DNA of 64,000 nt. Origin: WFQV01 sp964611145 (GTDB lineage: Bacteria; Bacteroidota; Ignavibacteria; Ignavibacteriales; Melioribacteraceae). The translations under genes were made by a program, and so were the position numbers. The notes under the pieces were generated by a model. That model did not search any database and was not told the DNA's origin. It saw nothing but the letters and a program-made list of their open reading frames with translations. Positions 17,077 through 24,871 of the stretch are shown piece by piece (the stretch's first letter is position 1; the number at the start of each line of letters is the position of its first letter). The DNA lies in assembly GCA_964611145.1 (NCBI GenBank), contig CAZSYM010000008.1, forward strand, positions 1 to 64,000, given 5' to 3'.

Positions 17077-20000
17077 TTGTTTTTATCTAAGTTGGAACTA
17101 TTCGGCTTTAAATCTTTTGCGAACAAAACCGTTGTGCATTTTACGAAAGGCATTACCGGTATAGTGGGTCCCAACGGTTCGGGCAAGACGAATATCGTCG
17201 ATGCTATCCGTTGGGTGCTTGGCGAACAGAAAAGCGCCGTGCTCCGAAGCGACAAAATGGAGAACGTGATTTTTAACGGTACGAAGAATCATAAACCGAT
17301 GGGTATGGCGGAGGTTTCCCTCACTTTGATTAATGAAAACGGAGAACTGGATACCGACTATACCGAGGTTAAAGTAACGCGACGCATTTTCCGCTCGGGC
17401 GAAAGTGAATATCTCCTTAATAATAATATTTGTCGCCTAAAAGATATTACGAATCTTTTTATGGATACCGGCGTTGCCGCCAATGCCTATTCGGTGATAG
17501 AGCTTAAGATGATAGAGAGCATTTTGAGCAGTAAAGCCGACGACAGACGTAAATTGTTCGAGGAAGCCGCGGGAGTTAATAAGTATAAACATCGCCGAAG
17601 ACTTTCGCTTAAGAAATTGGACGAGGTGAAATCCGACCTTACTCGTGTGAACGATATAGTTTCCGAAGTGGAAAAGAAAGTGCGCTCGCTGGAAAGACAA
17701 GCAAAGAAGGCGGATAAGTACAATCAAATTCAAAGCGTGCTTAGGGAAAAAGAATTGAACCTTGCCGAGCATGAGTTCGCTCTTTTCAAAAGGGAATTGT
17801 CCCGACTGGAAGAGGAAGGAGGAAGATTAAGCGCTCGTAAAAACGAGATTGACGGTAATATTCGCGATATAGAGAATACATTGATTGAGCTTCGTGCGGA
17901 AGTGAGCGAAATAGAAAGGAAATTGCGAGAAAAACGTGAGAGTATTGCCTCCGTCTCGGAAAAACTCCACGAGGCGCATAAGAATCTTTCCGTGAGCGAG
18001 GCGCGTCTGAATTCCTTGCGCGCCAATATTGAACGCTATAAGACGGAATTGGAAAATTTAACGGAGGAGAAAGAAGCGAATCGCCGATTGATAGAGGAAA
18101 ATAAAGCTAAAATCGGCGACCTCGAACAAAGTCTTCAGGAGAAAAATTCCGCCGTCGAGGAAGAAACGACTGCCCTGGAGGAGTTGCGGAGCAAATTGGA
18201 TGCTCAAAAGGAGGAAGTGAAAAATAAAAATTCATTGGCGCTGGAAAAGGCAACGGAAATTAATCGCTTGGAAAATCAATTGCAAAGTATGGAGGAGCGC
18301 GAGGAGGAGATTAACAAGCGAATTCGGGAGACCAATGAAAAAATCGGGCGGATAACGGAGAAAATCGCAAAGACGGCGGGATTTCTGGAAGAGCTTGCCC
18401 AGGAAAAGGAAGAAATTAAAAGAAAAATCGAAGATGCCGACGCCCTGCTTGTGGAAAAGCAAAAGGAAAAGGAAAGACTCGAAAAAGAGATTTCCGAACT
18501 TCGCAATAGAGAATTGGAAGAAAAAGGTTTAATTAACAATATTACAAACAAAATCGAATTTCTACGGAATCTTATAACGAATCTTGAAGGCGTTTCCAAA
18601 GGCTCCAAAATTCTTTTGGAATCCGAAGGCTGGACTAAGAAAGAGAAAAATCTGATTACAGACGTTGCGGGAACGGCTTCGGACGAATATCGCTATGCTT
18701 TGAATGCGGCGCTTAAAAATGTTCTCAATAATTTGCTTATTGATAGCATGGAGGACTTGCGCAAGGCTATTGAGTATTTGGAAAAAAATGATTTGGGCAA
18801 GGCTTCTTTTATTTTGCTCTCCGCAGGCAACGGCGCGAAAGGTTTTTCCCGTAAGCTGAAAGCCTTTGCGGATAAAAGGATGCAGAAAAAAATCTCGAAG
18901 GAGAAAGGCTTTGTCGGTTGGGCGTTCGATTTTGTAAAGACTTCCCGCAAATGGAAACCTTTTTTCGAAAAGCTTTTGCGAAATACCGTAGTAGTCAAGG
19001 ATTTGGAAACAGCCTTCAATTTGATTGATGCTTATCAAGATTATAATTTCGTTACACTTAAAGGGGATTTTGTCCAGAGTAACGGAATTGTCGAAGCGGG
19101 GAGCGAGCCGAAATTGGACGAAACGCTTTTCGGTAGAAAACAGATGTTGGAGGAACTTGTAAACGAATTGCCTAAGTACGAGGAGAACCTGAAACGCTTG
19201 CAGGCTCTTATTGAAACCAAAGAGGAAGAACTAAGCGGGATTGATTTAAACCATATCTCCGCGCGTGGGAAGGTGTTGCTGAGCGATTTGAATCAAGTGG
19301 AAAAGCAAATTTCCCAATTGGAATTCGAAAACGAGAAAGCCTCCGAGGAAATAGAGGAATCGCAATTGCTCGTGCAGAGACTTGCACGGGAGTCCAACGA
19401 AATTGAATCGAGAAAGAAAGAGCTTGAAACCATTATCGCCGAAAAGAAAATCGAGCGGGAAAAAATTCTTACCGAGTTGAGATTCGCGGAAGAAGATATG
19501 CGGGAAACGGAAACAAGCTATAATGAATTGACTTCCAAAATAACTTCCTTGAAACTCGAGGCGGAAAGACTTAAAGGCGAACTCCAAAATGTGGAAAATT
19601 CAATACGTAGAGCGGAAAAGGCAATTGTCGGTATTGAAAATACGGAACAAAGGCGCAGAGAGGAAATAAAGGATTCCGAGGATGAAATACTTTTAATCGA
19701 AGAAAACGCCGAGCAGATTCGCAGAGAATCGGACGGATTGAACTCCCGCATATCCGAGCTTAAGGGAGAGGAAAAGGAAATAGAAAACGAGCTTCGGATT
19801 AAACGGGGAGAATCTTCGGAATATGAAAGAAGTCTAAAAGAACTTCGCTCCGAAAGGGAAAGAATCTCGGATGAAATTTATAAGATTGACCTTGAAAAAA
19901 ATAAATTGACCATGAAGCTCGAAAATTTGACCGAGGGAATTAAGGAAAGCTATTCGGTCGAGTTGGAGCTTAAAGAATTTGACGACTTGGACGAGTTCGA

Positions 20001-20676
20001 TTACAACGGCGTGGCGGACGAAGTGCATACCCTTAAAATGCGTATTAAGAATTTGGGTCCCATAAATTTGCTTGCATATTCGGAATATGAAGAAGAAAAA
20101 GAACGTCTCGATTTCCTTTTACAACAGCGGGATGATTTGGTGAAATCCGAAAAGGATTTGGTGGAAACAATCAAGGAAATCAACGAGACGGCTGAAAGAA
20201 TCTTTCTGGAAACCTTCGAGAAAGTTAGGGAAGGCTTCAAGAAAATGTTCCGTACGCTTTTCAACGAGGAGGACGAAGCCGATTTGCGATTGGAAGAAGG
20301 GGTTGATCCTTTGGAGGCGAGAATCGAAATAAGTGCAAAGCCCAAAGGGAAACGCCCCACGTCCATTGAACTCCTTTCGCAAGGGGAAAAAACACTTACC
20401 GCTATTGCACTTTTGTTTGCTATTTATCTTGTCAAACCGAGTCCCTTCTGCATTTTGGACGAGGTGGATGCTCCTTTGGACGATTCGAACGTGAGTCGCT
20501 TTACGAAACTTCTTAAAGAGCTTAGCGAAAAGACTCAATTTATCATTGTTACCCACAATAAACGTACGATGGAAGCCGCGGAAAATATGTATGGAGTTAC
20601 GATTCAAGAGGAAGGAATTTCCAAACTTGTGGGAGTCCAGTTTAACGAACAATTGGCAAGCGTCTCGAATAGTTAA
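17077..20676 (+). CDS. smc: Chromosome segregation ATPase SMC
   Basis: A full-length 1199-residue SMC protein for chromosome condensation and segregation. Walker A GPNGSGKT is at 31-38. Two very long coiled coils (about 165-500 and 680-1030) flank a hinge near 510-670. The C-terminal head has the ABC signature LLSQGEKTLTAIAL and Walker B CILDEVDAPLDD. The start codon is TTG at 17077: translation begins FLSKLELFGFKSF, the usual SMC N-terminus, and AAGGGA lies upstream. Its stop overlaps the next gene as TAATG. ScpA and ScpB are not in the window. Confidence 0.97.
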   Translation: MFLSKLELFGFKSFANKTVVHFTKGITGIVGPNGSGKTNIVDAIRWVLGEQKSAVLRSDKMENVIFNGTKNHKPMGMAEVSLTLINENGELDTDYTEVKVTRRIFRSGESEYLLNNNICRLKDITNLFMDTGVAANAYSVIELKMIESILSSKADDRRKLFEEAAGVNKYKHRRRLSLKKLDEVKSDLTRVNDIVSEVEKKVRSLERQAKKADKYNQIQSVLREKELNLAEHEFALFKRELSRLEEEGGRLSARKNEIDGNIRDIENTLIELRAEVSEIERKLREKRESIASVSEKLHEAHKNLSVSEARLNSLRANIERYKTELENLTEEKEANRRLIEENKAKIGDLEQSLQEKNSAVEEETTALEELRSKLDAQKEEVKNKNSLALEKATEINRLENQLQSMEEREEEINKRIRETNEKIGRITEKIAKTAGFLEELAQEKEEIKRKIEDADALLVEKQKEKERLEKEISELRNRELEEKGLINNITNKIEFLRNLITNLEGVSKGSKILLESEGWTKKEKNLITDVAGTASDEYRYALNAALKNVLNNLLIDSMEDLRKAIEYLEKNDLGKASFILLSAGNGAKGFSRKLKAFADKRMQKKISKEKGFVGWAFDFVKTSRKWKPFFEKLLRNTVVVKDLETAFNLIDAYQDYNFVTLKGDFVQSNGIVEAGSEPKLDETLFGRKQMLEELVNELPKYEENLKRLQALIETKEEELSGIDLNHISARGKVLLSDLNQVEKQISQLEFENEKASEEIEESQLLVQRLARESNEIESRKKELETIIAEKKIEREKILTELRFAEEDMRETETSYNELTSKITSLKLEAERLKGELQNVENSIRRAEKAIVGIENTEQRRREEIKDSEDEILLIEENAEQIRRESDGLNSRISELKGEEKEIENELRIKRGESSEYERSLKELRSERERISDEIYKIDLEKNKLTMKLENLTEGIKESYSVELELKEFDDLDEFDYNGVADEVHTLKMRIKNLGPINLLAYSEYEEEKERLDFLLQQRDDLVKSEKDLVETIKEINETAERIFLETFEKVREGFKKMFRTLFNEEDEADLRLEEGVDPLEARIEISAKPKGKRPTSIELLSQGEKTLTAIALLFAIYLVKPSPFCILDEVDAPLDDSNVSRFTKLLKELSEKTQFIIVTHNKRTMEAAENMYGVTIQEEGISKLVGVQFNEQLASVSNS

Positions 20677-21404
20677 TGCTAACGGAAAACAAACATCGGT
20701 TTAAAATTTTCGTGGATTTTGACGGGACAATCACCACGCAGGACGTGGGAGAGCAATTGTTCCTTCGTTATACCGATGCCGACAAGGCGCGGGAAATTAT
20801 TAAACATTGGATTGACGGCGATATAAATTCCCGCCAAACTTGGGAGTCGCTTTGCGACTTACTCCCCCCTTTGGAAAGGGATGAGTTAAACGCTTTTATC
20901 GACGGAATGGAAATAGATGCCACTTTCCCGGATTTTGTGAATTTTTGTGAGGAGAACGGACACGAGCTTTTTGTACTTAGCGACGGATTGGATTATTATA
21001 TTAAAAGAATATTGGCGCGATACGGATTGGCCGATTTGAAAGTTTATTCCAACGTTGCCGAGTTTGTCGATAATAAAATCGTGCCTCGATTTCCATACAC
21101 GGACGAAGAATGCGACCGCTGCGGAAATTGTAAACGAAATCATGTGATTATGAACAGTGGCGATGATGAAATTACTGTTTACATAGGTGACGGATATTCG
21201 GATACTTGCCCCGCTCAATTTACGGATTTTATTTTTGCTAAAAAATCCTTGCTTAAATTTTGTGAGGTGAATAGAATTTCATATTACCCCTTTTCCGATT
21301 TTTCCGATGTCCGCCGACGCTTGGAAGAATTGAGTCGTAGGAAGAGAATTAGAAAAAGGCATCAGGCACAGTTAAATCGCCGTGCGGTTTATTTGCAAGG
21401 ATGA
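20676..21404 (+). CDS. HAD-IB phosphatase, MtnX-like
   Basis: A 242-residue HAD-superfamily phosphatase. Motif I VDFDGTITTQDVG carries the nucleophile D14 and acid/base D16, the Ser of LSDGLDYYI is motif II, and IGDGYSDTCPA is motif IV. The cysteine cluster EECDRCGNCKRN is also seen in MtnX-like proteins. MtnX dephosphorylates a methionine-salvage intermediate, but relatives act on other phosphates and no other salvage gene is nearby, so the substrate is open. It is translationally coupled to smc by TAATG. The basic C-terminal tail (RRKRIRKRH) is unusual. Confidence 0.8.
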   Translation: MLTENKHRFKIFVDFDGTITTQDVGEQLFLRYTDADKAREIIKHWIDGDINSRQTWESLCDLLPPLERDELNAFIDGMEIDATFPDFVNFCEENGHELFVLSDGLDYYIKRILARYGLADLKVYSNVAEFVDNKIVPRFPYTDEECDRCGNCKRNHVIMNSGDDEITVYIGDGYSDTCPAQFTDFIFAKKSLLKFCEVNRISYYPFSDFSDVRRRLEELSRRKRIRKRHQAQLNRRAVYLQG

Positions 21405-21455
21405 GTCTTTATCCCCCAAGCGGGAAGTTTTATATAATTTGAAAACAAGGAAGAA

Positions 21456-22040
21456 ATGAAAACATTTGCGGAAAAAATTTTTAGTTACAGAAGTTATACC
21501 CCCATTCCCTTTTTGTTGTTAATGATTGCTTTTGCCAAGCCCACCTGGCAAAGTATGGCGATAGGTTTTGTAATAGCCTTGATTGGCGAGGGTTTCCGAT
21601 TTTGGGGTGTGGCTTACGCCGGTAGCGAAACTCGTACAACGGGAAGCGTGGGCGGGACTTATCTCGTCGTGAGCGGAGCTTTTGCCCATGTGCGCAACCC
21701 CCTTTACTTGGGAAATATATTGCTTTATACGGGCGTCGGCGTGATGTCCAATGCACTTTTCCCGTATTTGCAAATCATCGCCATTTTGTTTTTTTATGTT
21801 CAATACAGAATCATAATAAGCGCGGAGGAAAAATATTTGAACGCCGCATTCGGCGATAAATACGAAGCATACAAGAAGTCCGTGCCTCGTTTGATACCTT
21901 CCCCGCGAAAGTATAAGAATCCCGGTATCGAACAACCACCGCTGAATGTGAAAGCTGGCTTGCGTTCCGAAAAGAGAACTTTGCAGGCTTTCACATCGAT
22001 AATTATTGTTTTGATAATAATTTGGGTATGGTTTAATTGA
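21456..22040 (+). CDS. ICMT/PEMT-like membrane methyltransferase
   Basis: A 194-residue inner-membrane protein with about four to five hydrophobic helices. The motif GAFAHVRNPLYLGNILLYTG, followed by an acidic EEKYLNAAFGDKYEAYKKSVPR stretch (split here: EEKYLNAAFGD, then KYEAYKKSVPR), is the S-adenosylmethionine-binding signature of isoprenylcysteine carboxyl methyltransferase-like and phospholipid methyltransferase-like proteins. Bacterial members have largely unknown substrates. An AAGGAAG site precedes ATG 21456. Its stop overlaps the first possible start of lpxB, suggesting transcription with the lipid A genes. Confidence 0.8.
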   Translation: MKTFAEKIFSYRSYTPIPFLLLMIAFAKPTWQSMAIGFVIALIGEGFRFWGVAYAGSETRTTGSVGGTYLVVSGAFAHVRNPLYLGNILLYTGVGVMSNALFPYLQIIAILFFYVQYRIIISAEEKYLNAAFGDKYEAYKKSVPRLIPSPRKYKNPGIEQPPLNVKAGLRSEKRTLQAFTSIIIVLIIIWVWFN

Positions 22041-23173
22041 AGGAGAACCTTTTGATTGTTGCCGGAGAGACCTCCGGAGATTTGCATGGTGCGGAACTGA
22101 TAAGAAGTCTTAAGAACCTCAATCCCGAATTGCGCATTCTTGCCGTGGGCGGCGATAGAATGCACGAAGCGGGTGCGGAAATTCTATACCATGTCAAAGA
22201 CTTGTCTTTCTTGGGCTTCAAGGAGGTGATAGCTCATCTCCCCTTTATTCAAAAGGTGCAATGGGATTTGTTGAAAACAATTGAGCGAATGAAAATACGT
22301 GTTGTTGTGCTTATTGATTATCCGGGCTTTAATTTGAATTTCGCCAAAAAAGTAAAACGTCGCGGTGGAAAGGTGGTTTATTATATTTCTCCGCAAGTTT
22401 GGGCGTGGGGAAGCGGACGAGTTAAGAAAATTGCAAAACGAGTTGATAAAATGCTCGTTGTTTTCCCCTTCGAAAAAGAGTTCTATGAAAAGCACGGTAT
22501 ACCGGTTGAATACGTCGGCAATCCGATAATGGATAAGATAAATGAATATGACTTTGAAGAGCGGGGAAAGTTTTTCGAAAAGTACGGGCTTGAAAAGGAC
22601 AAGGAAATTTTGCTCGTTTTCCCCGGTAGTCGAGAGCATGAAGTTAAAACTATTTTGCCGACGGCTTTGAAAGCGGCGGAAAAACTGGCGGAGGAGTTTC
22701 GGTTACAAACCGTGATTTCTCTTGCGGACAATATCGAGAAAAGTTACGTGGAAAAGTATTCCCGCGGCAATGCGAAAATCATTGCGGGAGAAAATTATAA
22801 TCTGATGAATTTGGCAAAGTTCGGAATTATAAAATCGGGCACTTCTTCCCTCGAGGCGTCTATTGTGGGATTGCCCTTCGTGGTTGTTTACAGAACAAGC
22901 GCTGTTACTTATGCTATCGGTAAGGCTCTTGTAAAGATTGATAGTATTGCCATGCCTAATATTGTGTTGGGCAAAAAAGTGTTGCCCGAATTGGTACAAA
23001 ACGATATGACGGCGGAAAGAATTTACGAGACGGTAAAACCGTTCTTGAGCGATATTTCCCGTTACGAAAAGCTTAAAAGTTCTTTGAAAGAAGTGAAGGA
23101 AAAACTTTCGAGAGGCGGAAATTCTTCTCAACGGAGTGCGTCAATAATTTTGGCCGTTTTGAATGAAGCTTAA
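22037..23173 (+). CDS. lpxB: Lipid-A-disaccharide synthase LpxB
   Basis: A 378-residue GT19 glycosyltransferase that joins UDP-2,3-diacylglucosamine and lipid X to form the lipid A disaccharide at the inner-membrane face. VAGETSGDLHGA near the N-terminus, YISPQVWAWG, FPFEKEFY, YVGNP and FPGSREHEV are diagnostic. The start is unclear: TTG 22037 overlaps the previous stop (TTGA) and gives MKENLLIVAGE, while TTG 22052 has AAGGAG 6 nt upstream but trims the first strand to MIVAGE. I keep the longer form because it preserves the beta strand. It overlaps the downstream acyltransferase gene by 11 nt. Confidence 0.96.
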   Translation: MKENLLIVAGETSGDLHGAELIRSLKNLNPELRILAVGGDRMHEAGAEILYHVKDLSFLGFKEVIAHLPFIQKVQWDLLKTIERMKIRVVVLIDYPGFNLNFAKKVKRRGGKVVYYISPQVWAWGSGRVKKIAKRVDKMLVVFPFEKEFYEKHGIPVEYVGNPIMDKINEYDFEERGKFFEKYGLEKDKEILLVFPGSREHEVKTILPTALKAAEKLAEEFRLQTVISLADNIEKSYVEKYSRGNAKIIAGENYNLMNLAKFGIIKSGTSSLEASIVGLPFVVVYRTSAVTYAIGKALVKIDSIAMPNIVLGKKVLPELVQNDMTAERIYETVKPFLSDISRYEKLKSSLKEVKEKLSRGGNSSQRSASIILAVLNEA

Positions 23174-23810
23174 AGAAAAACAAAGGGATTTTTTAAGAGC
23201 AATCGGAAACTTTCTTTTGCCTTATTTTGTTGACTTGCTCTTAATGACCGTAAAAATTGTGGAGGACGGAAAGGAACTTCCGAAGGAAAATTTTGTGGCG
23301 GCTTTCTGGCACGGTAAAATGCTAATCGGTTGGAAATTGCTTTCGAGACGAAATCCCGCGGCGTTGGTAAGCGAAAGCAAGGACGGTGAATTGCTGACGA
23401 AAGTTCTCCGCCATTGGAAATACGAATTGGCGCGCGGCTCGAGTAGCAAAGGCGGAAAAGACGCCTTGGAAATTTTGGTGCGAAAAGCGAAAGACGGTTT
23501 TACGATAGGAATTACTCCCGACGGACCCCGCGGTCCCGCAAAAAAGTTTAAAGCCGGTGCCGTGATTATTGCCAAGCGTTCCTTGAAACCATTGGTGCTG
23601 ATTGGCATCGGATTTCAGAAATCCGTGCGTCTGAAAAGTTGGGACGCCTTCGAAATTCCGAAACCCTTTAGCCGAGTTTATGTTAAGTGTTCCGAACCGA
23701 TGTATTATGAAGAAAATCTAAGTTATGAGGAAACTTCCGAGGCGATTTTAAAAGCGGAGGAAGAATTAAACAAAATAAATAAAGAAGCCGAAGAGTATTG
23801 GTCAAAATAG
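23163..23810 (+). CDS. DUF374 lysophospholipid acyltransferase-like protein
   Basis: A 215-residue member of the DUF374 branch of the LPLAT acyltransferases. AAFWHGKMLIGW holds the acceptor-type His motif, ARGSSSKGG the second block, and ITPDGPRGPAKKFK the third. One N-terminal hydrophobic helix could anchor it to the inner membrane. The gene overlaps lpxB at its start and lpxK at its end, so lipid A is the likely pathway. From memory, DUF374 includes LpxJ-type secondary lipid A acyltransferases of epsilonproteobacteria. A role as late acyltransferase here is inference. Confidence 0.82.
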   Translation: MKLKEKQRDFLRAIGNFLLPYFVDLLLMTVKIVEDGKELPKENFVAAFWHGKMLIGWKLLSRRNPAALVSESKDGELLTKVLRHWKYELARGSSSKGGKDALEILVRKAKDGFTIGITPDGPRGPAKKFKAGAVIIAKRSLKPLVLIGIGFQKSVRLKSWDAFEIPKPFSRVYVKCSEPMYYEENLSYEETSEAILKAEEELNKINKEAEEYWSK

Positions 23811-24871
23811 CTCAAATATTGTTGTATCCTTTTGCTTTGCTTTATGCCGTTGTTTTGGGCATTCGCAATTCCCTTTTCGATAAAGGAATATTCAAAAGCG
23901 AAAAGGTCGATGCCAAAGTGATTTCGGTGGGAAATTTAACCGTTGGTGGCTCGGGTAAAACTCCCACGGTAATTTATATTGCCAAGCTTTTGAAATCTCA
24001 CGGAATTAAAGTCGGTATTTTAAGCAGAGGTTACAGACGGAGAACAAAGGGTTATCGCTTTGTTTCCGACGGTAAAAAAATGTTTCTTTCCGTAGAAGAT
24101 TGCGGAGATGAAATTTATCTGGCGGCTCAAGAATGCAAAGTCCCCGCTGCCGTTAGCGAAAAGAGAACCGAAGGCGCTCGAAAGTTTTTGCGCGACGCCG
24201 AATTGGAAGCCATAGTATTGGACGACGCATTTCAACATCGTTGGATACATAGGGATTTGAATATCCTGCTCTTTGACCAAAGATTTTTGACCGAAGCCGA
24301 TTTTTGGGAACGGCGAAGTTTACCGGCGGGACGCATGCGGGAAAGTTTTCGCTCCGTCGAAAGAGCGGACTTGATAATTGTAAACAGAAAGTTTTCTCGA
24401 AAAAAGGAAATACCGACAAGCTTTCGAAAGTTCTTTGAAAACAAGCCTGTTTTTTATGCGTTCTATAAAGCTACTGATATTGTTGATGTTAAGACGGGCG
24501 AGGTGTTCGATCCGCATGAATTTCAAGGACAGAAAAGCCTGGTGGTTTCCGGTATCGCTCGCCCCTTTTCTTTCCTCGAGGTTCTGAAGGAACACAAGAT
24601 TGATATAAGCAATAAGTTGATTTTTCCGGACCATAAGTTTTATACGGAAAAGGAAATTCAAAGGATAAGGAAAGAATTTTATTCGACAAATTCGTTTTCG
24701 GTCTTGACAACACAGAAAGATGCCGTTAAATTAAGCGAGTTTTCCAAGCAATTGGACGACATCGACATTTATTATTTGAAAATAGAAATAAACTTTGAGG
24801 AAAAGGAAAAATTTGAAGAAATGATTTTGAAAATGTTTCTTAAACCTAATAAAGGAGGAAAAAATGGCTAA
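23798..24871 (+). CDS. lpxK: Tetraacyldisaccharide 4'-kinase LpxK
   Basis: A 357-residue kinase that phosphorylates the 4' position of the lipid A disaccharide. An N-terminal membrane-associated helix (LLYPFALLYAVVLG) precedes the P-loop VGGSGKT at about 49-55. The motifs SRGYRR, GDEIYLAAQ, VLDDAFQHRW and LPAGRMRE are typical. The start is TTG 23798, inside the previous gene, with only a weak purine-rich site. Translational coupling seems likely. The stop overlaps the ppdK start. Confidence 0.95.
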   Translation: MVKIAQILLYPFALLYAVVLGIRNSLFDKGIFKSEKVDAKVISVGNLTVGGSGKTPTVIYIAKLLKSHGIKVGILSRGYRRRTKGYRFVSDGKKMFLSVEDCGDEIYLAAQECKVPAAVSEKRTEGARKFLRDAELEAIVLDDAFQHRWIHRDLNILLFDQRFLTEADFWERRSLPAGRMRESFRSVERADLIIVNRKFSRKKEIPTSFRKFFENKPVFYAFYKATDIVDVKTGEVFDPHEFQGQKSLVVSGIARPFSFLEVLKEHKIDISNKLIFPDHKFYTEKEIQRIRKEFYSTNSFSVLTTQKDAVKLSEFSKQLDDIDIYYLKIEINFEEKEKFEEMILKMFLKPNKGGKNG

